Both the position numbers and the translations under genes were made by a program. 64,000 nt of DNA from an uncultured Erysipelotrichaceae bacterium (GTDB lineage Bacteria; Bacillota_I; Bacilli_A; Erysipelotrichales; Erysipelotrichaceae), in contig CAMVGT010000001.1 in assembly GCA_947167125.1 (NCBI GenBank), positions 1 through 64,000 of the forward strand, written 5' to 3'. Within the stretch, counting starts at the first letter, position 1, and the number at the start of each line of letters is the position of its first letter. The notes under the pieces are model-generated. The model made no database searches, was not told the origin of the DNA, and saw only the letters and a program-made list of their open reading frames with translations. Below are positions 34,676-43,289 of this stretch, piece after piece.

Positions 34676-35826
34676 CAGATCTTTTTCAGACTGCATCTGT
34701 AGAGTCTGCAGGCATGGGCGCCGACGGTTTCCGTGATCATTTCTCTCTTTGTGCCGCACGGTTTTTCATTGATGCAGTCAAAGAATTCGAGTTCAAATCC
34801 GGAACGGTAAGGAAGTCCGAGATCAAAGAAGTCAACCGCGACCGGTGCCGGTACATCGCCCATATTGAACATGCCGAGGGCGATATCCCCGTTTGTCAGG
34901 AAACGTGCCATCACGATCGATTCCGGACCGTTTGATGTGCAGTTCACTGTAAACGGCGCGCTGCAGTCAGGATCCTGGTTGATCGCGATCAGTGACTGAT
35001 TCGTCAGAATCTTCTTTGTGGAATCCGACATATTGCGCACATCGCAGCCGATCATCAGCGGCGAGCGCATCAATGCCCACATGGCAAAATGTGTCATATA
35101 TTCATCATCGGTGCATCCGCCTGCTGAAATGTATTCATTTCCGCCGTGTCCGTGCATGCCGACCACCAGCATATCCATGTCATTGTGGCATCCCGGTCCG
35201 GAATAGATCTGCTTGTCCAGCTGGGAAACCGCGATGTCCCGGATGGAATTCCAGGAGTCATTGATATCGACTGTGGAGCGGAACAGATGCGCGCCGGTGG
35301 TGCGGATCCAGTCATAGACATTTTCTGTTCCCCATTGGCATGCGGAGAAGACGATGTCCCTTCCCGACGCACATAATGCCAGATGCATTCTGCGGTAGAG
35401 TGTTTCATCCTCCATATGATGGGGCTTGAAGCAGTTGTCATATTTCAGATAGTCAACGCCCCATTCCGCAAACTGCTGCGCATCTTCAAATTCATGTTCA
35501 AAAGAGCCCGGATAATCTGCACATGTGCGGGTTCCGCAGCAGCTGTACATTCCGAATTTGAAGCCTTTTTCATGCAGGGCATCGGAAAGAGCTCTGATGC
35601 CGTGCGGGAATTTTTCAGGATCGGCGACCAGTCTTCCGTTTTCATCTCTCTGCTTTAAGCTCCAGCAGTCATCAATGACGATATATTCATAGCCGGCTTC
35701 CAGAAGGCCTTCCTTCTTCATCGCGTCCGCTGTTTCCAGAATCAGGGTTTCATTGATTTTATCCGTGAATGTATTCCATGAGTTCCATCCCATGGGAGGC
35801 AGTACACATAATGATTTTTCAGACAT
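34675..35826 (-). CDS. GH27 alpha-galactosidase
   Basis: A 383-aa enzyme without a signal peptide. GH27 marks: PPMGWNSWNTF, YIVIDDCW, DYLKYDNC with the nucleophile Asp130, STVDIND with the acid/base Asp187, and GPGCHNDMDML. It removes terminal alpha-galactose from melibiose, raffinose-type sugars or galactomannan fragments in the cytoplasm. It is the first gene of the alpha-galactosidase operon. Its upstream region contains the palindrome CCATATG-T-CATATGG and further CCATAT copies, which may bind the AraC regulator encoded nearby. No transporter gene accompanies it here. Confidence 0.92.
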   Translation of the reverse strand: MSEKSLCVLPPMGWNSWNTFTDKINETLILETADAMKKEGLLEAGYEYIVIDDCWSLKQRDENGRLVADPEKFPHGIRALSDALHEKGFKFGMYSCCGTRTCADYPGSFEHEFEDAQQFAEWGVDYLKYDNCFKPHHMEDETLYRRMHLALCASGRDIVFSACQWGTENVYDWIRTTGAHLFRSTVDINDSWNSIRDIAVSQLDKQIYSGPGCHNDMDMLVVGMHGHGGNEYISAGGCTDDEYMTHFAMWALMRSPLMIGCDVRNMSDSTKKILTNQSLIAINQDPDCSAPFTVNCTSNGPESIVMARFLTNGDIALGMFNMGDVPAPVAVDFFDLGLPYRSGFELEFFDCINEKPCGTKREMITETVGAHACRLYRCSLKKI

Positions 35827-35898
35827 AAATTCTCCTTGCAGGGCATGTTTAACCCTTGTTTGTACCTATTATTAATATAGCTGAGGGAAAAATCTTAT

Positions 35899-35932
35899 AT
35901 ATGGCAAAATCTTCTCTCCATATGTCATATGG
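35899..35932 (-). promoter_or_regulatory. CCATAT palindrome upstream of the alpha-galactosidase operon
   Basis: CCATATG-T-CATATGG (35918-35932) is a 7-1-7 palindrome about 90 bases before the GH27 start. A related ATATATGG (35899-35906) lies 12 bases to one side. On the minus strand this gives repeated CCATAT half-sites in the same orientation range as AraC-family sites. A TATATTAATAATAG stretch near 35873 could hold the -10 box. Confidence 0.4.
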
Positions 35933-35953
35933 TAATATGTTAAGTACTTTACA

Positions 35954-35984
35954 AAAAACAGATCAGTCAAACAGGCTGATCTGC
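35954..35984 (-). terminator. terminator overlapping the end of the DUF1848 gene
   Basis: CAGATCAG and CTGATCTG form an 8-bp stem that includes the last codons of the gene; six T follow on the minus strand. Confidence 0.75.
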
Positions 35985-36892
35985 CTCTGTACCCATGATT
36001 TCTGAACGGCATCATGGATCACATCATTCTCTTCATAATTGCCGATCAGAAACGGCGAGGAAGGATCATGAAGACGCATCTGTTCCCTGACCGTTTCCGC
36101 TTCCGCATTGGCATAGCAGTAGCGGCAGAGATGCCCGCATGTATTGTAGGCTCCGATATCTCCTGAAAGCCAGCAGGCACAGCCTTCCCGGATATTTTTC
36201 TTCGCCGGCACAAAAAGCTTCTGTCCGATTGCCTTTTCATAATCGCTGACTTTCATACATCCCGAACAATCCGCACCATAAACCGCAAGTTCATTTCCTT
36301 CCGCGCACGGTCTGACTGTCATGCCATGAGTGGCGGCGATTTCAATCAGCTGTTTTCCCATCGCAATCCGCATGTCATATTCCACTTCCTTTGCCTGCGG
36401 AAAATTCTTTCTGACTTTGGGATACAGATCGATAAAGCTGATGACTGCAGTCTCTGTATATCCTTCCAGTGCGGAAGCGATCTGTTCAAATGCATGAAGA
36501 TGATATTCATATGTATATTTTTCAGAAAGAAAGATCGGATCATAGCGCCACGTGCAGCACCGCATCCCGACTGTTTGTGACAGTCTTTTAAAATCTTCAA
36601 TCACCTTGTGCTTGTCAGGCACATTCGGTTCGATATCTCTTCCATAAGGCGTAATTGTCACATGCCAGAACTGACTATAGTCTTTCAATAAATCCATATA
36701 CGGAAACATCGGTGCCGGGTTTTTGGTGCAGAAGCCGATCACATCCACAACCGACGGATCCAGGCGGTATCTGCTTACCTGCGCATGATTGAAAGGATTT
36801 CTGACACATACATATCCTTCAGTCAGTCTGTTTGCGAACCATCGCGAATAAAATGCAGGAATGTCTGTCCTCTGTCCGGTATTGATGATCAT
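35963..36892 (-). CDS. DUF1848-family iron-sulfur-type protein
   Basis: 309 aa from the ATG at 36892 (MIINTGQRTDIPAFYSRWF), the start usual for DUF1848 proteins. The track start at 36988 lies inside the terminator of the AraC gene and is rejected. A promoter (TTGCCG-N16-TACAAT) fits the shorter start. Conserved features are the N-terminal RTDIPAFYS, FCTKNPAPM, WRYDPI, and a C-terminal Cys cluster CSGC...CACWLSGDIGAYNTCGHLCRYCYAN that resembles the Fe-S site of radical-SAM-like proteins. Biochemical function is not known. It appears to be a stand-alone gene between the AraC regulator and the alpha-galactosidase operon. Confidence 0.85.
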   Translation of the reverse strand: MIINTGQRTDIPAFYSRWFANRLTEGYVCVRNPFNHAQVSRYRLDPSVVDVIGFCTKNPAPMFPYMDLLKDYSQFWHVTITPYGRDIEPNVPDKHKVIEDFKRLSQTVGMRCCTWRYDPIFLSEKYTYEYHLHAFEQIASALEGYTETAVISFIDLYPKVRKNFPQAKEVEYDMRIAMGKQLIEIAATHGMTVRPCAEGNELAVYGADCSGCMKVSDYEKAIGQKLFVPAKKNIREGCACWLSGDIGAYNTCGHLCRYCYANAEAETVREQMRLHDPSSPFLIGNYEENDVIHDAVQKSWVQRQISLFD

Positions 36893-36916
36893 GCATTTCA
36901 CCGCCTTTCCTTCTTC

Positions 36917-36944
36917 ATTGTACAGAAACATATCCTTCCGGCAA
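36917..36944 (-). promoter_or_regulatory. promoter of the DUF1848 gene
   Basis: Minus strand TTGCCG (36939-36944), 16-base spacer, TACAAT (36917-36922), giving a leader of about 18 bases before the ATG at 36892. Confidence 0.55.
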
Positions 36945-36965
36945 GAAGACCGCTTTGGATACAAT

Positions 36966-37002
36966 GCGGAAAAATACCGCCTCTGCATTTTTCAGAGGCG
37001 GC
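36966..37002 (-). terminator. terminator of the AraC-family gene
   Basis: CCGCCTCTG pairs with CAGAGGCGG across a 7-base loop, followed on the minus strand by TATTTTTCC. It starts about 16 bases after the stop codon. Confidence 0.9.
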
Positions 37003-37017
37003 ATCTGTCTGTATACA

Positions 37018-37923
37018 TCATATCTTGTCTGCTTTTTCCATTGTTTTATGACGGTAATCCTTCGGTGTGAGTCCGAACTGCTTTTTGAACCTGCTTGTGA
37101 AATATGCCGGAGATTCAAAGCCGCATTCGGAGCCGATCTCCTGCACTTCCTTCTCCGGAGAAGAAACAAGCAGTTTTGAAGCAACCTGAAGACGGTAATA
37201 ATTCAGATATTCAATCGGCGACCAGCCGATCTTTTCGCGGAAGATTTCACAGCAGCGGTGCGTGCTGAGATATGCCGAACCGGCGATATCGCTTAAGGTG
37301 ATCTTCTCGCTGTAATTCCGGTAGATATATCCCAGCATGATCTTTTCCTGATCCGCTGTGCGGGTTCTCTGATAAACTGCCGGAGCGATATTGACCGCAT
37401 TGCGGCAGACACATGCCATCAGGCCATGGATCCCTGCGAGAACTTCCAGTTCATACGCAGGCTTTTTTTCTTTTCTCGACGCATAGATTATATCCATCCA
37501 GTGCGCGCACATGGATGCTTCTTCTGTATTGCCCGGGAAAAACAGATAGTCAAAAGCTGCTGTACTGACCACCGGTTCGACATATCTCTGCATAATCACA
37601 GGATTTCCGGTCAGTACCGATGTCTGAAACAGGAGACATCTTGCGCTCATCCGTTCGCAGTCCCCGCGTGTGCTGACATGCATCACACGGGAATTGACAA
37701 AAAGAAAATCATCCTTTTTCAGCACAATCACATCATCATTGACTTTGTACAGACACTGTCCTTCCATAATCTGCACCATTTCAAAATCCTCATGCCAATG
37801 CGGGATGTTTCTGCCTTTCGAAGGGGCTGTTATTGTATATTCCTTGATCCGCATCGGAAGTGCGCGGTCTTCATAATGGACAATGCCGGCCGCCATTTCC
37901 CTTTCAATATCCATCTCTGACAT
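37018..37923 (-). CDS. AraC-family transcriptional regulator with cupin sensor
   Basis: 301 aa. The N-terminal half is a cupin-like sugar-sensing domain (NIPHWHEDFEMVQIMEG). The C-terminal 100 residues hold two helix-turn-helix units (ITLSDIAGSAYLSTHRCCEIF and the family signature ECGFESPAYFTSRFKKQFGLTP). Such proteins normally activate carbohydrate genes. Candidates are the alpha-galactosidase operon 1.2 kb downstream, which has CCATAT repeats, or the divergent PTS-IIB/ROK operon whose start is 330 bases away. The upstream region has an AATATCA...TGATATT repeat that could be its own site. Target assignment is inference. Confidence 0.88.
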   Translation of the reverse strand: MSEMDIEREMAAGIVHYEDRALPMRIKEYTITAPSKGRNIPHWHEDFEMVQIMEGQCLYKVNDDVIVLKKDDFLFVNSRVMHVSTRGDCERMSARCLLFQTSVLTGNPVIMQRYVEPVVSTAAFDYLFFPGNTEEASMCAHWMDIIYASRKEKKPAYELEVLAGIHGLMACVCRNAVNIAPAVYQRTRTADQEKIMLGYIYRNYSEKITLSDIAGSAYLSTHRCCEIFREKIGWSPIEYLNYYRLQVASKLLVSSPEKEVQEIGSECGFESPAYFTSRFKKQFGLTPKDYRHKTMEKADKI

Positions 37924-38252
37924 AATTTTTATATTTTCCTGTCAATATCATTATAGTATATCCTGCATGCATGAAATATATTGATATTATAAGAAATTAT
38001 CCAGGGCGCTTTTTATGTGCACATTCATAAAAAGAACGTCCTGATACGGAATTACTGAAAATACAGAAAGGAAGCAGGCTTTCATTTTTGGCTTTTTAAA
38101 AGAAGCGGCAGAATTCTTTACAGAGCTGAAGAAATGAAAGCAGAATGGCCCCGCTGCTGATGATGGAGGCCATCCAATACAGTCGCGCCCTGGCGACACT
38201 GAACTCAGGGAGGAAAGGAAAAGGTATACAGGCTCGTATACCGGGAAAAACA
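37924..38252. promoter_or_regulatory. divergent intergenic region between araC and PTS-IIB genes
   Basis: 329 bases without a convincing gene. Near the araC start there is a spaced inverted repeat TCAATATCA...TGATATTA (about 37941-37990) that could be a shared operator. Close to the PTS-IIB start, GTCGC/GCGAC (near 38172) and a perfect GGTATAC-N6-GTATACC hairpin (38223-38242) lie in the leader, the second just before the weak ribosome binding site GGGA. The GAGGGAGGAAAGG stretch upstream of that hairpin is a strong purine tract about 30 bases from the ATG. No standard promoter is clear. Confidence 0.35.
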
Positions 38253-38549
38253 ATGAAGAAAATCACACTGTTCTGCTGTGCCGGAATGTCCACCAGCATG
38301 CTCGTCAGCAAAATGAAGGAAATCGCCACCAAGGACGGAAAGGATTATGACATTTCCGCATATTCCCTTGACGAACTCGCCAAGGGTGAAGGATCCGATG
38401 TCATTCTCATCGGCCCGCAGGTCCGCTATGCTCTGAAAAAAGTCAGGGATGCTTTCCCGAACACACCGGTAAGTGACATTGACATGCGCACATACGGCCT
38501 GATGGACGGCGCCGGCGTTATCAAAATCGCTGAAAAACTCATGCAGTAA
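38253..38549 (+). CDS. stand-alone PTS lactose/cellobiose-type EIIB protein
   Basis: 98 aa from the ATG at 38253. The N-terminal KKITLFCCAGMSTSMLV loop holds the phosphorylatable Cys typical of the Lac/Cel EIIB family, and DVILIGPQVRYALKKV follows as in these proteins. EIIB passes phosphate from EIIA to the sugar bound by EIIC. No EIIA or EIIC gene is in the window, so either these are elsewhere or the protein serves in signalling. It precedes a gene that contains a second IIB-like domain fused to a ROK domain by 15 bases. The 36-codon longer track start is unsupported. Confidence 0.85.
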   Translation: MKKITLFCCAGMSTSMLVSKMKEIATKDGKDYDISAYSLDELAKGEGSDVILIGPQVRYALKKVRDAFPNTPVSDIDMRTYGLMDGAGVIKIAEKLMQ

Positions 38550-38564
38550 ATAACAGGAGGGCCT

Positions 38565-39914
38565 ATGGAACAGCTGCAGCAGAATTTCCGTCAGCAGATT
38601 CTGAAAAGCACTTCCGATCAGTATACTGTCACAGATGCAGGTGACAGAATCTTCCTGACAGCCGGATATGCTGAAGCGTGCATCCGGTTTCACGAGATGA
38701 ATATCATCGAGTTTCAGATTACCCGGAAAGCGGATGACGCGGTGGTCTTTTATCTCCATTTTCAGCTGAATGACGAAAGCCATGCGTTATACCTTCTTGA
38801 TCAGCTGAAAGAGAGTCTCGTTCACATCGGTCCGGTTTCGGTCAGAAAAATTCTGATGAGCTGTTCCAGTGCCCTTACCACCAGCTTTTTTGCACAGAAG
38901 CTCAACCAGACTGCGCAGCTGCTGAATCTGCCGTTCACATTCAGCGCGGTTTCTTTCGACCTGATCCCGGAAGCGGGAAAAAACTGCGACATGATTCTTC
39001 TCGCTCCGCAGATAGCATTCAGAAAAAAAGAATTCAGCTCGCTGTTTCCGGAAAAAACCATTCTGGAAATACCCGGAAATATGTTCGGCAGCTATGATGT
39101 GCAGGGAATCCTTGATCTCATCAGCAGGAATCTTGCGGATTTTTCCCCGTCATCCTCAGCTGAGTCCGCTCATATTCTGAACAGCAGCAGGAAGATCATG
39201 GCAATCACGACACGGATTGACAGCCAGTTCGAAATTTCGTGGCGCATCTTTCACCACGGTCAGATTATCCGCTCGGAAACAGTTGTCAAAAACCGGATTG
39301 ATTATCATGATTTCGAAGATATCCTCGACACCGTATCAGTCCTGGAGAACCATCTTGACGCCGTTGTCATTTCAGTTCCCGGCGTGGTCCATGACGGAAC
39401 CGTCATCCTTGACCGCAGCGGATTCCGCGAATATGACATGAAAACAAGGCTGTCCAGGAAATATCCGTACCGCTTCATCATCACCAATAACGCAAATGCC
39501 ACTGCACTCGGACTGTATCATCTGCAGAATGATTACCAGACCGTGATTTATCATTCGCAGCTGCGTGAAGCGGACCGGGCAGGACAGGGAATTGTCATTG
39601 ACGGACATATTGTCACAGGAAAAAAAGGAATCGCGGGCGAAGTCAATTATCTGCCCGGCAGAAGCGATCCTGCGCTTTCACCTCTTTCGCGGGCGGAACG
39701 GGCAATCGCGAAAGCAATTCTTTCCGATATCGCAATCGTCGGACCGGATGCGGTATATATCCGCTGTGAACTGATCCATGACACCGGAAGAATCCGCGAT
39801 CTCATCCGTGAAACTGTCAGTGATGAATATATTCCCGATCTCTTTATCATTGATCACGCTACGGAATATATGTATTACGGTGCTCAGATGCTCGCATCTG
39901 CCAGGGAAATCTGA
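38565..39914 (+). CDS. fusion of a PTS-IIB-like domain and a ROK-like domain
   Basis: 449 aa. Residues 1-about 88 form a small alpha/beta domain of unknown family. About 92-190 looks like a Lac/Cel EIIB: VRKILMSCSSALTTS with Cys100 in the active-cysteine position, and MILLAPQIAFRKKEF, parallel to ILIGPQVRY of the gene just upstream. About 207-449 looks like a ROK (ASKHA) domain: SVPGVVHDG, ITNNANATALG, and GIVIDGHIVTGKKGIAGEV. The zinc motif CxCGxxGCxE of classical ROK proteins is absent, and there is no N-terminal helix-turn-helix, so it is neither a standard NagC-type repressor nor a typical kinase. A phosphorylation-controlled sugar kinase or sensor is plausible. AGGAGG lies 4 bases before the ATG. 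Confidence 0.75.
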   Translation: MEQLQQNFRQQILKSTSDQYTVTDAGDRIFLTAGYAEACIRFHEMNIIEFQITRKADDAVVFYLHFQLNDESHALYLLDQLKESLVHIGPVSVRKILMSCSSALTTSFFAQKLNQTAQLLNLPFTFSAVSFDLIPEAGKNCDMILLAPQIAFRKKEFSSLFPEKTILEIPGNMFGSYDVQGILDLISRNLADFSPSSSAESAHILNSSRKIMAITTRIDSQFEISWRIFHHGQIIRSETVVKNRIDYHDFEDILDTVSVLENHLDAVVISVPGVVHDGTVILDRSGFREYDMKTRLSRKYPYRFIITNNANATALGLYHLQNDYQTVIYHSQLREADRAGQGIVIDGHIVTGKKGIAGEVNYLPGRSDPALSPLSRAERAIAKAILSDIAIVGPDAVYIRCELIHDTGRIRDLIRETVSDEYIPDLFIIDHATEYMYYGAQMLASAREI

Positions 39915-39927
39915 CTGTGTTTAAGAC

Positions 39928-39958
39928 AGCAGGGAGGCAGCAGTCCTCCTGCTTTTTT
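39928..39958 (+). terminator. terminator of the PTS-IIB/ROK operon
   Basis: AGCAGGGAGG pairs with CCTCCTGCT (one bulged G), followed by six T, 14 bases after the stop codon. Confidence 0.85.
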
Positions 39959-39973
39959 CTGTGCACTGAAAGG

Positions 39974-40006
39974 AAAAGACCCTGCTGTTCCTTCAGCGGG
40001 GTCTTC
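39974..40006 (-). terminator. terminator of the CotH-SLH gene
   Basis: Minus strand AAGACCCCGCTG pairs with CAGCAGGGTCTT (6-base loop, one G-U pair), followed by TTCC; it lies about 50 bases after the stop codon. Confidence 0.75.
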
Positions 40007-40056
40007 ATCCTTTCATCTGGTTTTAAATCAGAAATTATCGAATACTGTACTGCCGT

Positions 40057-43038
40057 TTATTTTTCCGCATTGAATCTGTACAGGAATGTCACGACATGTT
40101 CTCTTAAGCAGTCAAGCTTCGGTCCGAATCCGCCTTTGTGCTCACCGCTGGAATATCCTTTGGCAATTCCCTTTTCATTTGCCCAGAGTGCAGCTCTGTA
40201 ATAATAATCTGAAGCTTTGACATCATTGAACGGACTTTTTGTCACACCGGGTTCAGGTTTTTCCGCATATCTCCATAAGAAGGTAACCACATGTTCTCTT
40301 AAGCATGTTTCATCCGGTCTGAATGTGCCGTCACTGTATCCCTTGGTGATGCCGTTTTCCGCTGCCCATAAGACTGCTTTGTAATAATATTTGGAGATTG
40401 AAACATCGCTGAACGGATTTCTGGTGCTCTTTGGTTCCGGCTTGCCGGCAAGTCTCCATAAGAAGATGACTGCGGCTTCTCTGGTGCAGCTGTTCTGCGG
40501 TTTGAATGTACGGATGATTCCGTCCGCATCCGTATAGCCGTTTGTAATTCCGTTTCCCGCAGCCCAGTATACCGGATCGCTGTAATATTTGCCCGTTTCC
40601 GGCACATCCGTGAACAGGACTTTGATTTCGCAGCTGGCACTGACGCCGTTTTCAGCGGTCGCTGTCATGGTGACCGTACCCGGCTTTCTGCCTGTCAGCA
40701 GATTTCCTTCATTGGAGACAATCGAAGGATCAGAACTGACAAAGGTGATCTTTGTATCAATATCTTCCGGTTCTGTATGAGGAATCAGTACAAAGTTATT
40801 TCCCGCCGTGATGGTATAGGAATCAGCTGTGAACCAGATTCTTTCCGGTCCTTCCGTTTTTTCCGAAACAATGACTGTCACATCTGTTTCCAGTTCAATG
40901 CCATCCGGATCCCCATATGTGTGCGTACTGATATGAATCACTGTTTTTCCCGGACTGTTTGCGGTAATCACGCCATAGCCGTCCGCATCCGCAATGCCTG
41001 CATCTTCCGATTTATAGTAATAATTGTGAATCTTTGCGGGATCCGGTTCTGTGGTGATGTAAACCGCCTTCTGTTCGCCGACTGTCATATAAACCGTTTC
41101 CTCTTCCGGACTGATGGATTCAGGTACCGGAACAGGATCGCGGGTAACAGTCAGTATGAATTTTCTTTCCGCGCCTTTTCTGAGTTTTGCGGTGATTGTC
41201 ACTGTGCCTGCATCATGATAGGAAATGATTCCTTCTTCATCAACAGTCGCAAAGCTTTCATCCGAGGAGCTCCATTCGATCACCTGATCCTGCGCGTCAG
41301 CCGGAACCACACTGTAGTCGATCTGATAGCGTGTGAAATTCGGATTGTACGCAACAACATCGCTGCTCTTGCGGAAGGCGATATCCACTGCATGGGTGGC
41401 TTCTTCATCGCTGAGATACTTCGCATTCAGAACTGTATCCTTCACAGGCTTGATTTCAGCCGGAACGATCTCTCCGTTTTCATCTTCCCATCCCAGGAAA
41501 ATATATCCTTCTTTTTCCGGTGCTTTGATATCAACCGCTGCAGGGGAACCGTCATTTGCATATACGACATGATATTCTTCGCCATCCACCATGAATGTGA
41601 TGATATGGGTTACATTGTCCAGTTCATCAAGATGCGCATCGATCCAGGCAAGGCGGTCCGTAATCCACTGCTTCAGTTCATCCACTTCAGTTTTGTAATT
41701 GAAATCCGTCAGATCAGGATGCCAGATCTGACGGTCCAGGGCAGCTGATGTTTTTGTCTCTTCATAATACTGATCAATCAGTCCGCCTTCCTCAATCAGC
41801 TTGACGGCATTTTCCCTGACAAGCGGCCACTGGTTTTTGACTTCTTCAAGGAATCCGCCTTCTTCGCGGTCGCAGAACATCGGTGTAAGCCATTCATGGC
41901 GCACTTCAAATCCTTCGGTTTCATCATGGTTGTCCCACGCAAAGTCAAAGTCCCACAAAGGTCCTGTAAACAGCTTGCCGAGTTCGCCGTTTACATCGCG
42001 CTTTTTGTATACATAGTAGCTGCCGGTTCCGTATCCGTCCGAATTCAGACAGAGTGTCTGTACCCACCAGTAAAGAGCGGCGGATCTCAGATCAAAGAGA
42101 TCTCTGTATGCATTGCCGCTTTCAAACAGTGTGTCCTCCACCATCTGCATGTAATTCTGGATATATGTCTGCTGGGCAGGATTTTCATATGCGTCGCCAA
42201 GTTCCGCGCCGGAATAGTTTTCTTCCAGAACCGGTTCATTCTCATCCTCTCCGCCGGTCAGGTTATCCCCTTCGACATCAAAGGAAGGCGTATGAGTTGC
42301 CCAGTTGACGCCGCGTTCGGTGAAGAATCTGTCCGGTGACCAGGGGGCGACCTGCAGACCGTGCTGCAGAAGATAGCCGCCGGTGATTGTCGGCTCTTCC
42401 GTATCATCTTCAGTCAGTTCATCGATTTCAAGACGGTTGGTATCAACACGGACGTTTTCGGAAAGATAATAGCTGCCGATATAATGTTCGCCATATTCTT
42501 CGCCTTTGATCACCACATCGACAGGAACGCCCATCGGTGTGAATTCAAAGTCCAGCTTGTCACCGAGCCATGCGGTGATACGGTCTCTCAGCAGAGTATC
42601 ATCCAGAGCATTGGCAAGCAGCACCCAGTGCTTGTTTTTGCCGAAGCCGAAGATGTCTGTTTTCTTGTCCAGTTTGATCTTGAATGCCTTTTTCGCAGAT
42701 CTCTGCCATGTGGAGTTGCCGCGGCCGCGGATACTCATATCCATTCCCTGCAGATCTTCGCAGACCGTATCGGGGAAATCGGTATAATGGAAACCTTCAG
42801 GAACATCGATACTGATCTTTCCATAGCAGTATGCGCTGTGATCAGAACTGTGAATCATGTCATCAATGGTACCCTGCGATTCATCAATATTCAGATAAAC
42901 CACAGGAAGGCTGCCGTCGGGACGCAGTTCTGTTTCTTCTTCCGCATGTGCCGCAAATGATCTGCTCAGCATCGATACAGCCATGCATACAAGAAGAAAA
43001 ACCGCGATGAAGCGCTTGGGAGTGTACGGCTTTCTCAT
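40057..43038 (-). CDS. CotH-kinase-like surface protein with Big2 and three SLH repeats
   Basis: 993 aa from the ATG at 43038 (AGGTGG upstream; the track start is a GTG). A signal peptide (about 1-33) is followed by a CotH-type domain (about 45-475) with the family marks SIRGRGNSTWQRSAKKAFKI and GPLWDFDFAWDN. An InlB/Flg_new-type repeat (about 480-540) and three Big2 domains (to about 810) follow, then three SLH repeats. CotH proteins of spores are atypical protein kinases; here the protein is secreted and wall-attached, so the target, if any, would be extracellular. Many gut anaerobes encode such CotH proteins with adhesion-type tails. It forms its own transcription unit between two terminators. 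Whether kinase residues are complete needs an alignment. Confidence 0.85.
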   Translation of the reverse strand: MRKPYTPKRFIAVFLLVCMAVSMLSRSFAAHAEEETELRPDGSLPVVYLNIDESQGTIDDMIHSSDHSAYCYGKISIDVPEGFHYTDFPDTVCEDLQGMDMSIRGRGNSTWQRSAKKAFKIKLDKKTDIFGFGKNKHWVLLANALDDTLLRDRITAWLGDKLDFEFTPMGVPVDVVIKGEEYGEHYIGSYYLSENVRVDTNRLEIDELTEDDTEEPTITGGYLLQHGLQVAPWSPDRFFTERGVNWATHTPSFDVEGDNLTGGEDENEPVLEENYSGAELGDAYENPAQQTYIQNYMQMVEDTLFESGNAYRDLFDLRSAALYWWVQTLCLNSDGYGTGSYYVYKKRDVNGELGKLFTGPLWDFDFAWDNHDETEGFEVRHEWLTPMFCDREEGGFLEEVKNQWPLVRENAVKLIEEGGLIDQYYEETKTSAALDRQIWHPDLTDFNYKTEVDELKQWITDRLAWIDAHLDELDNVTHIITFMVDGEEYHVVYANDGSPAAVDIKAPEKEGYIFLGWEDENGEIVPAEIKPVKDTVLNAKYLSDEEATHAVDIAFRKSSDVVAYNPNFTRYQIDYSVVPADAQDQVIEWSSSDESFATVDEEGIISYHDAGTVTITAKLRKGAERKFILTVTRDPVPVPESISPEEETVYMTVGEQKAVYITTEPDPAKIHNYYYKSEDAGIADADGYGVITANSPGKTVIHISTHTYGDPDGIELETDVTVIVSEKTEGPERIWFTADSYTITAGNNFVLIPHTEPEDIDTKITFVSSDPSIVSNEGNLLTGRKPGTVTMTATAENGVSASCEIKVLFTDVPETGKYYSDPVYWAAGNGITNGYTDADGIIRTFKPQNSCTREAAVIFLWRLAGKPEPKSTRNPFSDVSISKYYYKAVLWAAENGITKGYSDGTFRPDETCLREHVVTFLWRYAEKPEPGVTKSPFNDVKASDYYYRAALWANEKGIAKGYSSGEHKGGFGPKLDCLREHVVTFLYRFNAEK

Positions 43039-43218
43039 ATCTGCCACCTTTCCTTTTCTGAAACATCATTGAATTGTATGAAGATTTCTGTTTTTTACAT
43101 ATTACCATTGCAGAGGATGTGTTTTTCTCCTGATCGTTCATGTTTTATTAAAATCAGAAAAGATCATCAATACGGTCTGTCTTTGACCGTTATGATCAGC
43201 ATTTTTATCCTTTATGGA

Positions 43219-43250
43219 TGAAAAAATGACCCCGCATCATGCAGGGTCAT
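43219..43250 (-). terminator. terminator of the riboswitch-controlled transporter gene
   Basis: Minus strand ATGACCCTGCA pairs with TGCGGGGTCAT (one G-U pair), followed by TTTTTC. The remaining stretch to the CotH gene (43051-43218) is AT-rich and presumably holds that gene's promoter. Confidence 0.88.
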
Positions 43251-43289
43251 GGAGTTTACATTCATGTATGTCCGGATTATTGCGTATGA

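Noticed and set aside
36893-36988. N-terminal extension of the DUF1848 ORF in the track (start 36988)
   Set aside because: The first codons lie inside the AraC terminator hairpin, a promoter follows it, and family members start at MIIN-type sequences like the ATG at 36892.
38040-38108. Short plus-strand frame ending FFTELKK before the PTS-IIB gene
   Set aside because: It has no ATG/GTG/TTG start or ribosome binding site, and no similarity I recognise; possibly leader sequence.
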